64,000 nt of DNA, taken from NCBI GenBank assembly GCA_964019655.1, contig CAXHTR010000003.1:372001-436000 (forward strand), read 5' to 3'. Source of the stretch: Perkinsela sp. pyNocScin1. Taxonomy: Eukaryota; Euglenozoa; Kinetoplastea; Prokinetoplastida; Perkinselidae. The position numbers and the translations under genes are program-made. Positions 16,730-25,715 of this stretch are shown here, in pieces; positions within the stretch are counted from its first letter, which is position 1; each line of letters begins with the position of its first letter. The notes below the pieces were generated by a model. That model was not told the DNA's origin. It did not search any database and saw only the letters and a list, made by a program, of their open reading frames with translations.

Positions 16730-18939
16730 AGTCGATCAACGACTTGTATACCGAGTAGATCCATGCACGTCTTAAGCATCACACCGCAGGTATTGACGAG
16801 TGCAAATGCAGCGGGGCACTCCTTGATCGCAACTTTACTATAGACGTCTGTAAAGCGACAAACCAAAGCGTACGCGTAGTCCGTCAATCGCGAGGGCATA
16901 CCGTCGTCGAGTGTGCGGTCAACAAAGGCGTGGAACCGCGCGATGTGCAGAGCGAGCGCCCGTGCCGTCGGCTGTGCTCTGCAGAGCTCCTCAATCGCTG
17001 CGGGTGAGACAGTCGCGGTGGCGATTTGCGCGCTGACCTTGCGCACGACGCCGCAGATTCGTACGTATGAGTACAGCAAGTAGAGCGCGCTATTTCCGTC
17101 AAGGTCACACATCTTGTCGAACGAGAACGCGTAGCTCGACGAGCGGTTCTGCTTCAAGTCGTGGTACTTAATGGCAGCGACGCCAAGAACTTCCGCATTG
17201 CGTACGAGTGTTTCCTCTGACAAGCGCTGACATTCTTCCTTGAGCGCCTCTTTCGCGACCGATATCTCATGACAGCGGCGCACTGCTTCGTCAATGAGGT
17301 CGACGAGCTTCACGACGTCTGTGTTGCGCGTCCGGAAGCGCTTACCGTCTAGGCCTGTGACGAGCCCAAAGCCGATGTGCCCGACGTCTGCCGAGCTCGA
17401 CCACCCCATAGTGTCTGCGACACTATTGATGAGCTCGAAGTGGCCTGCCTGGCCGATGTCTGTTATCACGCGCACGACGTCCGCATGGAGAACCTGTGTG
17501 CGGTACCAAATCGCAGCGAGGTCCGTCGTATCGTAGGTGAAGCCGCCGTCACGCTTCTGAACAATGAGCGGGTAGCTGAATAGTGGAACTTTGACGCTTT
17601 CATCAACGACGAGATCTTTGGCTTCGAGAAGCGGTTGCATATTGGCAAACCAATCGGAATGGCGGCGCATCTGGGCAGCTGCAGCAGCCACCTTGTCAGC
17701 GTCCTTCTGCCACTCAATCTCTTGTATCGATTTCCAGGGCTTTTTGCCTTGTACAAGCTGATCATCTGCATCGATAATTCCAAACTCTCGCAAGACACTG
17801 TGGAGCTTCGTCTCCTCCTTAAACTCACGGAAGGCGTACATGAAAAGTGACGTGAATTCCTTTTCTGTGAGCGTCGCTGGTGAAACCTCGCGCATGGGCA
17901 TTATGACCTTGGCACCGTCAGAGAGTGTTGTGACAAGTCCAGCGCGGTCGCATAGCTCCAACGTGCCTGGGATTTTGTCCTTGTAAAAGCTCTCCCCACA
18001 TTCTTCGAGCTTGACCTGGAGACGGTCGTAAATTACCTGGAACTCTGTGCGGCTGACATTGCAGAGAAGATCCCATGCCTTGACAGCGTCTGCGTCGCCG
18101 CGCTGGAGCGAAACAACTTCGGCGTAGGCACGCTCTTTGAAGCCAGCGTCGGTGTCGAAGACAACCTTAGACGCCTTGTAGAATACAGACAGGTCGGCGA
18201 TGCGTGGTGGGTTCTCGAGGCAGTCAGGGAACTGCTGTTTGAGGTAAGCGATTAGCATCCCGAACTGTGTGCCCCAGTCACCGACATGGTTGACGCGGTG
18301 CACGTTGTGCCCACAGAACTCATACAGACGGCATAGCGAGTCGCCTATGATAGTCGAGCGAAGGTGGCCGACGTGCATGTCCTTCGCGATGTTCGGACTG
18401 GAAAAATCAACAACAACATTGAGTTTCTTTTCCTGTGGATATGCAATGCCGTGCGCGATTGTTCCACAGACGTAGCGCGCAAGAAACTCAGTTCGCACGT
18501 TCACATAAATGAAGCCACGGCCGTCGGCCTCGCTTGTACCAATGATATCGTTGGCTGGAATGCATGCAAGGATTGCTGCTGCAACTTCTGCCGCAGGCTT
18601 GTTGAGCGACTTCGCGAGGCTCAAAGAGTTGTTGATCTGGAAGTCAGCAACTTTGCCTGGTGCGAGCAAAACCTTCACTGGGGACGGACTTTCCGGATAC
18701 GCCTGCCGGATGGCCATCGCAAAGAACTGTCTGATAGACTTTTCAACGTGGAAAATGGATCTGAATTGCTCCTCAGCCAGCTGCGCTGAAGGATTTGAAA
18801 CAGGCGTAACAGGAATATCGGTACAAAGCTTAGACTCGGCACTGTCCCTCAATTTTCTGAATAACAGCTTTTTCAGCCCGTAAAAGCAGCTTTTCGGGAA
18901 TTTCATTGTAATTAAGGAGTCTGGTTTATATGACGGCAT
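16726..18939 (-). CDS. RARS: Arginyl-tRNA synthetase
   Basis: Charges tRNA-Arg, class Ia. From the first ATG (18939) the protein has 737 residues; an in-frame TTG further upstream is not a likely start. The N-terminal additional domain precedes the catalytic core D-F-S-S-P-N-I-A-K-D-M-H-V-G-H-L-R-S-T-I-I-G-D (HIGH site near residue 200) and H-V-G-D-W-G-T-Q-F-G. G-L-D-G-K-R-F-R-T-R-N-T-D takes the place of KMSKS, as is usual for ArgRS, and the DALR-type anticodon domain closes the protein. The basic, hydrophobic first 40 residues could serve as a mitochondrial presequence, with Met12 (18906) as a second start for dual targeting. The first gene to terminate in the long minus block. Confidence 0.96.
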   Translation of the reverse strand: MPSYKPDSLITMKFPKSCFYGLKKLLFRKLRDSAESKLCTDIPVTPVSNPSAQLAEEQFRSIFHVEKSIRQFFAMAIRQAYPESPSPVKVLLAPGKVADFQINNSLSLAKSLNKPAAEVAAAILACIPANDIIGTSEADGRGFIYVNVRTEFLARYVCGTIAHGIAYPQEKKLNVVVDFSSPNIAKDMHVGHLRSTIIGDSLCRLYEFCGHNVHRVNHVGDWGTQFGMLIAYLKQQFPDCLENPPRIADLSVFYKASKVVFDTDAGFKERAYAEVVSLQRGDADAVKAWDLLCNVSRTEFQVIYDRLQVKLEECGESFYKDKIPGTLELCDRAGLVTTLSDGAKVIMPMREVSPATLTEKEFTSLFMYAFREFKEETKLHSVLREFGIIDADDQLVQGKKPWKSIQEIEWQKDADKVAAAAAQMRRHSDWFANMQPLLEAKDLVVDESVKVPLFSYPLIVQKRDGGFTYDTTDLAAIWYRTQVLHADVVRVITDIGQAGHFELINSVADTMGWSSSADVGHIGFGLVTGLDGKRFRTRNTDVVKLVDLIDEAVRRCHEISVAKEALKEECQRLSEETLVRNAEVLGVAAIKYHDLKQNRSSSYAFSFDKMCDLDGNSALYLLYSYVRICGVVRKVSAQIATATVSPAAIEELCRAQPTARALALHIARFHAFVDRTLDDGMPSRLTDYAYALVCRFTDVYSKVAIKECPAAFALVNTCGVMLKTCMDLLGIQVVDRL

Positions 18940-19311
18940 GATTGGCGCAAAAATATAGAACACAAACCAAGCTTCACAATAAGTTACCAACTGTCCTGAT
19001 AGCCCTTCTTATAGTTCCACCTGTTCGTCTTGGTAAACTTACGGTGCCATGGCATCCATTTGCGCCGCGCATCCATGTTATTCCGCGGCATTTTTTGCTG
19101 CTCGCGGCGTGTGCGCCACTTACGAATGTGGTAAAACCAATGCGCGAACAAGCGCGAGGGGGAAGCAAACAAAGTTGCAGTCGCGAATTTACAAACTCGG
19201 GACGAAGCACAGAAGCGCACTATCATTTACGACATAAAGGCTAAGTGCAATGAAAAAACCAAAAACATCATGAGCCAAAAGTTTCTTCTCGATACAAGAA
19301 CTCAAAAACAC

Positions 19312-19770
19312 TCACTCCGCGAGACGCACCTTATTTGCAGCTCGTATGCACTTTGACAGACTACCCGCGTATTCCTCGCGAGCCTCCAGAAGCACAATGC
19401 TGGCTGGTCTTCGCGAACCTGCAGCCAAGCCGAGATCTTTGCGACTTGGAACCCATATGTAGGGAACACCAGCGTCTTCAGCAAGCTTCGGGATATGTGA
19501 AACTACATCACATGGCGAAACATCACCACCGAGCACGATGAGCGCGCCTTCCATGCGCTGCGCATCCTTGCCACCCTTTTTCACTGCAAGCAGCGCTTTG
19601 GCTATTTCTTTGATGCCTTTCTGAACGCCACGTTTGCGGTAAGGATTTTTTGCATCTATCTTAATGGACGCGTCACACTTGCGAATAAGCGAGTAAATCT
19701 TTGGCGTAAGCTTTTCCACATCGTCAGCGTAGGGATGGGCGATGGGGCACTTATAGTTAGCGACTTCCAT
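19312..19770 (-). CDS. NHP2: H/ACA snoRNP protein NHP2 (L7Ae family)
   Basis: RNA-binding core protein of H/ACA particles that guide pseudouridylation, 152 residues from the ATG at 19770; a TTG three codons upstream is ignored. The L7Ae fold is clear: K-R-G-V-Q-K-G-I-K-E-I-A-K-A, G-A-L-I-V-L-G-G-D-V-S-P, H-I-P-K-L-A-E-D-A-G-V-P-Y-I-W-V-P-S-R-K-D-L-G and A-A-G-S-R-R-P. The N-terminal P-I-A-H-P-Y-A and the P-S-R-x-D-L-G stretch favour NHP2 over Snu13. Third positions are GC-rich, as in other strongly expressed genes here. Confidence 0.92.
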   Translation of the reverse strand: MEVANYKCPIAHPYADDVEKLTPKIYSLIRKCDASIKIDAKNPYRKRGVQKGIKEIAKALLAVKKGGKDAQRMEGALIVLGGDVSPCDVVSHIPKLAEDAGVPYIWVPSRKDLGLAAGSRRPASIVLLEAREEYAGSLSKCIRAANKVRLAE

Positions 19771-19894
19771 TATATACAATTACAGAGCAGATTCGTAAAT
19801 CAAAGTATTCACTTTAGCAAATGACAATACCCCACCGATGGCTAAAAAATAATGCAAATGCAGCAATTTAAATGCACAGGCGCGACAGCACCTT

Positions 19895-20653
19895 TCACTT
19901 CGACTCCTGGTCGTTATTTACTGGATCTTGTGCAACGCCTACTTGCGATGCACGAAGGATGCGCGTGTTGATTGTGTACCCGGTCTTTACAATGGATGCA
20001 ACCTGGCCAGCCTTCAGCGTGTCATTAGCTTTAATGGGGTAGTTGTAGAGAGCCTCGTGGAAGTTATAGTCAAACCCATCGCCAATTTTAAGAGGGATTT
20101 TTTTGACCCCGTGGCGCTCAAGGTTCCGCATCATGACGGAGAGTGTCATCGAAATGCCCGTGGCAACAGGCTTTATCTTTGCTGCGGCATCGCCGTCGAG
20201 CTTTTCAATACTCGCGACGGCCCCATCGAGGCAGTCGACAACTTCAACGATGTCCTTAGCAAATTTTTCAATACCGAATTCCTTTGCCTTGCGTACATCC
20301 TCAGCGGCCACCTTGCGGGCGTTCTGCGCATCTGCAAGTGCGTACATCAGCTCCTTTTTGAGTTGTGCGATCTGGTTGTCACGCTCCTTGAGGGGCCCAT
20401 CTTGAGCCTTCTCTGACTGGGCGTCAGAAACGGCTTCTGCAGGCTGCTCTTTTTCTGTCGTTGGCTCAGTAGCTTCCTTGGTGGCACAGTAGGATCTCTG
20501 AGCAGTGGCAAGTGCCAATGTCTGCACATGAGTCGATTTTATATGCGAAGGTGATCGGATAGATGGAGCGCGGAAAGGTGAGCGCCTCGTCAAGGCTCGT
20601 GCGAATCGCATGAGTGTCATTGATTTCGAAAAAGAATTTGAACCGAAGTACAT
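19895..20653 (-). CDS. MGE1: Mitochondrial GrpE nucleotide exchange factor (Mge1)
   Basis: Exchange factor for mitochondrial Hsp70, 252 residues. The GrpE core has a long coiled coil (about 80-140: L-K-K-E-L-M-Y-A-L-A-D-A-Q-N-A-R-K) and the beta domain with H-E-A-L-Y-N-Y-P, V-A-S-I-V-K-T-G-Y-T-I-N-T-R-I-L-R-A-S-Q-V-G-V-A. The N-terminus is rich in Arg, Ser and Ala (R-F-A-R-A-L-T-R-R-S-P-F-R-A-P), a good presequence. The best start may be Met12 (20620) or Met15 (20611) instead of 20653. Together with Pam18 it belongs to the mitochondrial Hsp70 import and folding system. Confidence 0.94.
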   Translation of the reverse strand: MYFGSNSFSKSMTLMRFARALTRRSPFRAPSIRSPSHIKSTHVQTLALATAQRSYCATKEATEPTTEKEQPAEAVSDAQSEKAQDGPLKERDNQIAQLKKELMYALADAQNARKVAAEDVRKAKEFGIEKFAKDIVEVVDCLDGAVASIEKLDGDAAAKIKPVATGISMTLSVMMRNLERHGVKKIPLKIGDGFDYNFHEALYNYPIKANDTLKAGQVASIVKTGYTINTRILRASQVGVAQDPVNNDQESK

Positions 20654-20697
20654 GGAGCGAATGGAGCAGCGTATGATCTAAAACAACGAATCATTAG

Positions 20698-22596
20698 CTA
20701 AGGTGTATGCGTGTCGTGTTCAAAGAGTGCAGAGATGTCCCGCATCGACTGTAAGATACCGTCGCGCATTTCAGAGCCCTTGGCTTTTCGGCTACTAAGG
20801 AATGAAGAAACTGTACAGCTTACGAAATCATCGTGCATGATATAGCCGAGTCCATAGCCGTGCTCCATTACAGGGCCCACAGAGAAGCCTTCAAAGAAGG
20901 GAAACATCGCATTCGCAGTGTATATCTGCCAGTTACCGGAGTAGCTATACATAGGACTGTCAAAAAATGCGTTGGCATCTTCAAACGCCCCGGATTTATC
21001 GGCGGCTGCAAGTGTATTCAACGTGAGGAGATGCCGGTCTATCCCGAGACCAACGAGCGCATCACTAACGAGCTCTGCATGCACCTTGCACGCCTGGCGG
21101 GCTAAATGCCGAGCCTCTTTCCGCTTATGAAGACCGACCGCTGTCGGATCGTCTAAGCCTTCGCATCGCACGAATGCAAGCATCTCTTTCGTAGCGCTTC
21201 GGACATTTTCAGTCCTCCCATGAAAGAACGTTGAAGTGGGCACAGAGTGGTATGTAGGCGCCATACGACCGCTGAGCCGGTAAAATGCAAGATGGAATGC
21301 CATGTGCATGAAGGCGTCGGGGTCGACACCGTATTTGCGCAGTCGATGATAGCCAAAATCGGCCATAAGAGAGCCCTGGTAGAAATTCTTCGCCGCAGCG
21401 CGCCACGATTGCTTTGCAGTATTAAGGACTCCACTCATAGAGGATGGAATAGAAAACACAAGCTCACGAAAAGGAGCAACGGTCGCTCTGCTTGCAGGTA
21501 AGCTTGGCAGCGGACTGAATGGTGTCTTGCGCGTTGTTCCATGGAGGGCATGCCACACTTCAGCGATCCACCTACCCCATGAAACACGGTCACTGAAAGC
21601 TTGCTCAAAGTTCATTGAGACGTAACCGTCCTTGCTTACGATCAACTGGTTTCTGTCAAACCAGCGATTGTTGCGATCACGTCCGATCCCATGCATCGCA
21701 GCCTGAAGGCGCGCGTCACCGTCTGAGGCTGGATACGTGTCAAGGCAGACTGTTAAAAACGACGAATTCACACGCTGCAGGAGCTCTCTTTGTGTACCAG
21801 ACGCATCGATCTCCTGCATATATTCCACTAAGTCGTTGCGGCCCCCTGTGGAGAAGATGCTGATGGGTAAAGCGTTGTCCTCGTGTGTAGCGGCAACGAT
21901 GTGCTCCATTGCCTTTTCAAGCGCGTCAACTGTCATGTATTTACCACTGCCGGAAATAATTTGCACTTCAAAAGCATGCGCTCTATGGAGAAGAATAATA
22001 TGCCTTGGTGCAACTGTGATTTTTTTTGTGTCGATACCTTCGCGGGACAAACGACAGCATCCGAACTGTGTGGCTAGCTCGGATATATCTAAAGGATGTT
22101 TGGATTCAAAGCCGACGATGTCGAGAGCACCACATTGGAGCTTGGTGTACCACCGCATGCACGCATGGACATACTCGGCAGCGATGCGGCACTGCGAGGC
22201 ACTGCGCTGCGAAATTGGCCTGAGCGTCACAGCTGGGGAAATGTTTATCGGGCTACACCCACGAAATGACAAAAAGTTCTTATCCCAAATGTCTTCAACA
22301 TAGCTGAATGGGTAAACTCCCTTCTTCATTGCACATGCACTGTCTGTTTGTTTGAGGAGCGCATGGAGTTTTTGAGCAGAGCCTTCGCGAAACTTATTAA
22401 GGACAGTGATGTGCGACTGAACTTCAGTGTCCGATTTGAGAGGTTGCACGCTGTTTGCGTAGGAATCTAAGGTTTTTTCAATGGAGGGGATTGGTAAGCG
22501 GGGCAGGCCAAGGACATTTTTGGTGATGATATTGCAGCCTTTGTATCCCGTGTACGACGATTTGGGGGGAATGGCTTTGAGGAACTTACCTTTCAT
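20698..22596 (-). CDS. Carnitine/choline acyltransferase family protein lacking catalytic His
   Basis: Protein of 632 residues with the full fold of the carnitine O-acyltransferase family. Recognisable pieces are L-P-R-L-P-I-P near the N-terminus, R-W-F-D-R-N-Q, Y-H-S-V-P-T-S-T-F-F-H-G-R-T-E-N-V-R-S-A-T (the carnitine/CoA segment), R-H-L-L-T-L and G-Y-G-L-G-Y near the end. The catalytic His of the family, in N-F-E-H-x-x-x-D, is Gln332 here (N-F-E-Q-A-F-S-D), and the late S-T-S motif reads Y-T-A-N-A. Both changes argue for loss or change of chemistry. The reading frame is intact, so it is not a simple pseudogene. Family call is firm; enzyme activity is doubtful. Confidence 0.85.
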   Translation of the reverse strand: MKGKFLKAIPPKSSYTGYKGCNIITKNVLGLPRLPIPSIEKTLDSYANSVQPLKSDTEVQSHITVLNKFREGSAQKLHALLKQTDSACAMKKGVYPFSYVEDIWDKNFLSFRGCSPINISPAVTLRPISQRSASQCRIAAEYVHACMRWYTKLQCGALDIVGFESKHPLDISELATQFGCCRLSREGIDTKKITVAPRHIILLHRAHAFEVQIISGSGKYMTVDALEKAMEHIVAATHEDNALPISIFSTGGRNDLVEYMQEIDASGTQRELLQRVNSSFLTVCLDTYPASDGDARLQAAMHGIGRDRNNRWFDRNQLIVSKDGYVSMNFEQAFSDRVSWGRWIAEVWHALHGTTRKTPFSPLPSLPASRATVAPFRELVFSIPSSMSGVLNTAKQSWRAAAKNFYQGSLMADFGYHRLRKYGVDPDAFMHMAFHLAFYRLSGRMAPTYHSVPTSTFFHGRTENVRSATKEMLAFVRCEGLDDPTAVGLHKRKEARHLARQACKVHAELVSDALVGLGIDRHLLTLNTLAAADKSGAFEDANAFFDSPMYSYSGNWQIYTANAMFPFFEGFSVGPVMEHGYGLGYIMHDDFVSCTVSSFLSSRKAKGSEMRDGILQSMRDISALFEHDTHTP

Positions 22597-22691
22597 TGTA
22601 CATTATATGTGGTGAGATAGATGGTTCGCCACAGAGATCGACAATTTGTTCAATAATTTGAAAGATTAAAAAGAAGAGTAATTTTTCAAAA

Positions 22692-23204
22692 TTACCGCTT
22701 TCGTGTATTACCATGATGCGAGGACTTAGCAAAGCGGACACGCCGCTTGAACTGGACTGTCTGTACGCGGGCTATAACTTCCTTTTCGGTGCATCCAAAG
22801 CTTCGTGCGATCTGTCGCGGGTTGTTGCCGACAAGAATCGCACGATACAGCGAGAGGTCGTCCATGAAAGAGAATCGGCTCGTTTTTGCTAGCGGATGGC
22901 CATCGGGATTAGTTTTTTCCTGTGGAGAGAGGCGCAAGTCAATAACCCAATCGCAGCCACCTTGCTTTGGAGCCTTAGGGGCAGTCCTCGTGGGATGATT
23001 TGCTTGGTGATTTTCGAGCATATGTGCGTTCAGCTGGAGAAATTCGTATGCTTGGTTGAACCTTGCCATTCGCTGTGAGTCACCACCATGAATGTCCGGA
23101 TGGTGTAGCCGGGCTAGTTGAAGATATTTTGTTCGTATAGAGGCAAGTGACGGTGTCCCAGACAGACCAAGAGCCTTGATGCTTGCTCGAAGTTTTTCAA
23201 GCAT
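22692..23204 (-). CDS. J-domain protein
   Basis: DnaJ-type co-chaperone of 170 residues. The J domain is N-terminal (L-G-L-S-G-T-P-S-L-A-S-I-R-T-K-Y-L-Q-L-A) with an intact HPD in L-H-H-P-D-I-H-G-G-D (about residue 36), followed by F-N-Q-A-Y-E-F-L. The rest is basic and without zinc fingers or a membrane segment. A DNA-binding or mitochondrial role cannot be told. The intact HPD contrasts with the altered motif of Pam18 in the same window. Confidence 0.85.
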   Translation of the reverse strand: MLEKLRASIKALGLSGTPSLASIRTKYLQLARLHHPDIHGGDSQRMARFNQAYEFLQLNAHMLENHQANHPTRTAPKAPKQGGCDWVIDLRLSPQEKTNPDGHPLAKTSRFSFMDDLSLYRAILVGNNPRQIARSFGCTEKEVIARVQTVQFKRRVRFAKSSHHGNTRKR

Positions 23205-23315
23205 GATCTATCATTGATTAAGAAAAAAGCAAGGGTTCTTAAGTCAAAAACACGTGATTTAAAAGCCCAATCACCGAGCATGCTGCGTGACGCAATCATT
23301 TCTTTCATTGGCATG

Positions 23316-24191
23316 TCAAAGCATGCCGGATACGTTTAGGATGAGAAGAAACAGCAAGAATGTCATTATGAGGCGGATCATCCACTTTCTTCGGGATTGT
23401 AGAGTGCTAAAGAAGCCTTTTATCGATTCAGATCCCATGAATATTTCAACTTCTGAACTGCTAATATTGTCATTTATATGCCCTACGAGATACTCTTGCT
23501 CATAGACGAGGTGCGAAATTTCTTGCAGCATTTCTGCAAGTTCAGTGACTGTTTGCTCTATCTCACTGACCTCGACAGCTGTATCAAGAAGGTTTGCTTC
23601 TGCGTGAGGTTCGAGCATGATGGTTGCGTACCTACCTTTGTCCTCAGAGGAAAGGCTAACAGGCTCATTCGTTTGAACTGAAGGCTCAATAGCCACTAAT
23701 TTCCTGCTTTCCCGCTGTTTCATTGCGGACTGCTTTGCAATAATCTGCTTCATTTCTCTATTCATTACCATCAATTGTGATCTTAGTAAAAGGTGGATAG
23801 CCTCGTAATGAATCTGTCTTTGATTCCATTTTGCAACTTTTTGATTTTCCAAGGATGATTTCACGGCATTGAGATCGATCATGTGTTGAGCAAGCCGCTC
23901 CGAAAGAGAATCTGGGTAATGCTGCATACCATCATGTAAGTCCGTGTATTGATTCGATCGAAATTTATCGCGATGCACTGCATGATCTGTAATCAGCTTT
24001 GACGACGCCTCCATAGATGCAGCTAAACTCTCCACCATATAGCTCATATTCTGAGAACCAATGTTGTCGGGAGCCCCATCTTTAATAGTATGCGCCCTCG
24101 ATTCTGCGTAAAAGGTTGCATCATGATCTTGATTTTGAAAGCTATGGTGGAGTCGCCGGAGGTCTGTCGTCCTATCATGAGTTTTTTTCAT
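23316..24191 (-). CDS. SED5: Qa-SNARE, syntaxin 5/Sed5
   Basis: Golgi syntaxin of 291 residues. The N-terminal D-R-T-T-D-L matches the Sly1-binding D-R-T peptide of Sed5/syntaxin 5. A helical Habc region follows, then a SNARE motif (about 220-275: S-E-I-E-Q-T-V-T-E-L-A-E-M-L-Q-E-I-S-H-L-V-Y-E-Q) with Gln at the zero layer, and a C-terminal membrane anchor (I-R-L-I-M-T-F-L-L-F-L-L-I-L). It mediates ER-Golgi and intra-Golgi fusion, probably with the Qb-SNARE at 2584-3300. The 3' half is AT-rich, as in its neighbours. Confidence 0.9.
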   Translation of the reverse strand: MKKTHDRTTDLRRLHHSFQNQDHDATFYAESRAHTIKDGAPDNIGSQNMSYMVESLAASMEASSKLITDHAVHRDKFRSNQYTDLHDGMQHYPDSLSERLAQHMIDLNAVKSSLENQKVAKWNQRQIHYEAIHLLLRSQLMVMNREMKQIIAKQSAMKQRESRKLVAIEPSVQTNEPVSLSSEDKGRYATIMLEPHAEANLLDTAVEVSEIEQTVTELAEMLQEISHLVYEQEYLVGHINDNISSSEVEIFMGSESIKGFFSTLQSRRKWMIRLIMTFLLFLLILNVSGML

Positions 24192-24313
24192 GCGTGCTCA
24201 CATTCAGAACATTCAAATTAGATTATTGGCGAGATAAAGTCAGGAAAGCAAAGTAAATGGATTTGATTTCTATTTGTGGACCTGTTCAATTCATGGTACA
24301 CTCGCTTTAACTC

Positions 24314-24613
24314 TTAACCAAAAAGTAAGGCAATTAGTATCATCACTGCGTTTATGACAACAAGGGGTATGCGAAGGAGTGTCCGGACGCTGCTTAAAAT
24401 GTGGCAAATCTGAAGGCGCGCGGTGTTAGCATTTTCGCCAAAAATAAGCCCAAGCACAATAAAAAGGGGGTTTTTACTTCCTCTCATATCATGGATAGAG
24501 AGTATCGATTCACCAGATAGCCCGTAAGGCTGGAGTAGACGTCTCTCAGAGAGGATCGCAAGGGCGTTGATAAACAAGAGAGCTGACCGGAAAATATTCC
24601 CAATATAAAACAT
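24314..24613 (-). CDS. YOS1: Yos1/IER3IP1 ER-Golgi transport protein
   Basis: Small double-spanning membrane protein of 99 residues. The N-terminal membrane helix A-L-L-F-I-N-A-L-A-I-L-S-E-R-R-L-L and the C-terminal L-S-S-V-R-T-L-L-R-I-P-L-V-V-I-N-A-V-M-I-L-I-A-L-L-F-G match Yos1/IER3IP1 throughout. In yeast Yos1 works with Yip1 and Yif1 in COPII vesicle formation. It lies directly upstream of Sed5 on the same strand, so two early-secretory genes are adjacent. Confidence 0.93.
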   Translation of the reverse strand: MFYIGNIFRSALLFINALAILSERRLLQPYGLSGESILSIHDMRGSKNPLFIVLGLIFGENANTARLQICHILSSVRTLLRIPLVVINAVMILIALLFG

Positions 24614-24853
24614 TCACAGTAGAGCGAAGAGAATAATGAAAACTTCTGGGTGGAAACAAATTTCAATCTCCAAAATTACGGCGTACATAGTTTGTTAAGC
24701 TTGCGGATGTGAGCTGTCCATTCAGCGCAATACTGATACAACTATACCGTGCGAGCCTCTTATCAATGCACCTGTATTAAAAACATAGCTTCCCTACTCC
24801 ACATGGCACAAAGTATACACATATTTAGGCCATTTCTGGTGAAAAACTCGATA

Positions 24854-25633
24854 TCACGCGACTTCAACCACGCCTGTGTCCATAAAACGAGCTATGCTAT
24901 CGCGATGAAGAAGGACTGGCCATGGGCATTGTGGCAGAGAGATCCACCGCGAATCACCACCGAAAGGTATACAGTCGAGAATGTGTTCGTCCTCCTCATG
25001 CCAACGCGCAGCCCCGAATCGCTGTTCTGCGCGAATCCGCTTGTTCGTATGGGAGTCGGGCAGAAGAATAGCATGTTCACCTGACACGCGGTACCAAAAA
25101 GTTGCACAGTTGTCGATAATCGACTCGTTTGACTGCATAAATTCGCGTGCATCTACATAGATCTTGCTATTCCGCATTGTCCTCAGTTTGGCTTCTTTCA
25201 TCGATCGCTCGATCGGGCGCTCGAAAGTCTCCATTGCCCAGGTAGCGTCCTTCCGCATCAGTCCACAGAATAGCTTGATGCGTGAAACGATGAAAACAAA
25301 GACTGGCGAATCATGCGTAGCTACATAGTTCCTGTAGTCGTCGATTGATATACCCTCCGGTGCAAAAGACTGGGGAAAAGGGTGAAGGGGTGGAGGCTGG
25401 TATGTCCCGTAGACATTAGCATCTTTTACCACTAGAAGCTTTGACTTCCATGCCGCAGCGTCGCCATCTAAGGGGTAAGGGTTTTTTTGAAGAAAGGCGC
25501 CCTTGGGGAAACACGCGAGGCCGTTTAAAAAGTCATTATGCCGCACAACATACTTATTTTTAGGCTGGAATCGTGCAGGCGAGAAGAACTGGAGCGGAAG
25601 AAGGCGTCTATCAATGATGCTTGAGTGAAGCAT
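24854..25633 (-). CDS. Unknown protein, possibly mitochondrial
   Basis: Not recognised. From Met at 25633 it has 259 residues; the frame is open to an ATG at 25714, only one base from the RPB3 stop, which leaves no room for a leader. A CTTATTTTAG acceptor-like site lies between the two ATGs and supports 25633. The new N-terminus (M-L-H-S-S-I-I-D-R-R-L-L-P-L-Q-F-F) resembles a mitochondrial presequence. The body is globular with many Trp and Pro, P-P-P-L-H-P-F-P-Q near residue 75 and W-Y-R-V-S-G-E-H-A near residue 185. A mitoribosomal protein is one possibility, not shown. Confidence 0.6.
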   Translation of the reverse strand: MLHSSIIDRRLLPLQFFSPARFQPKNKYVVRHNDFLNGLACFPKGAFLQKNPYPLDGDAAAWKSKLLVVKDANVYGTYQPPPLHPFPQSFAPEGISIDDYRNYVATHDSPVFVFIVSRIKLFCGLMRKDATWAMETFERPIERSMKEAKLRTMRNSKIYVDAREFMQSNESIIDNCATFWYRVSGEHAILLPDSHTNKRIRAEQRFGAARWHEEDEHILDCIPFGGDSRWISLPQCPWPVLLHRDSIARFMDTGVVEVA

Positions 25634-25715
25634 GGCTATGTATACATATCGATAAAAGCTAAAATAAGCTGATGAAACACCGAGAGCACAACAGCACAGG
25701 AATTGAGGAATCATC

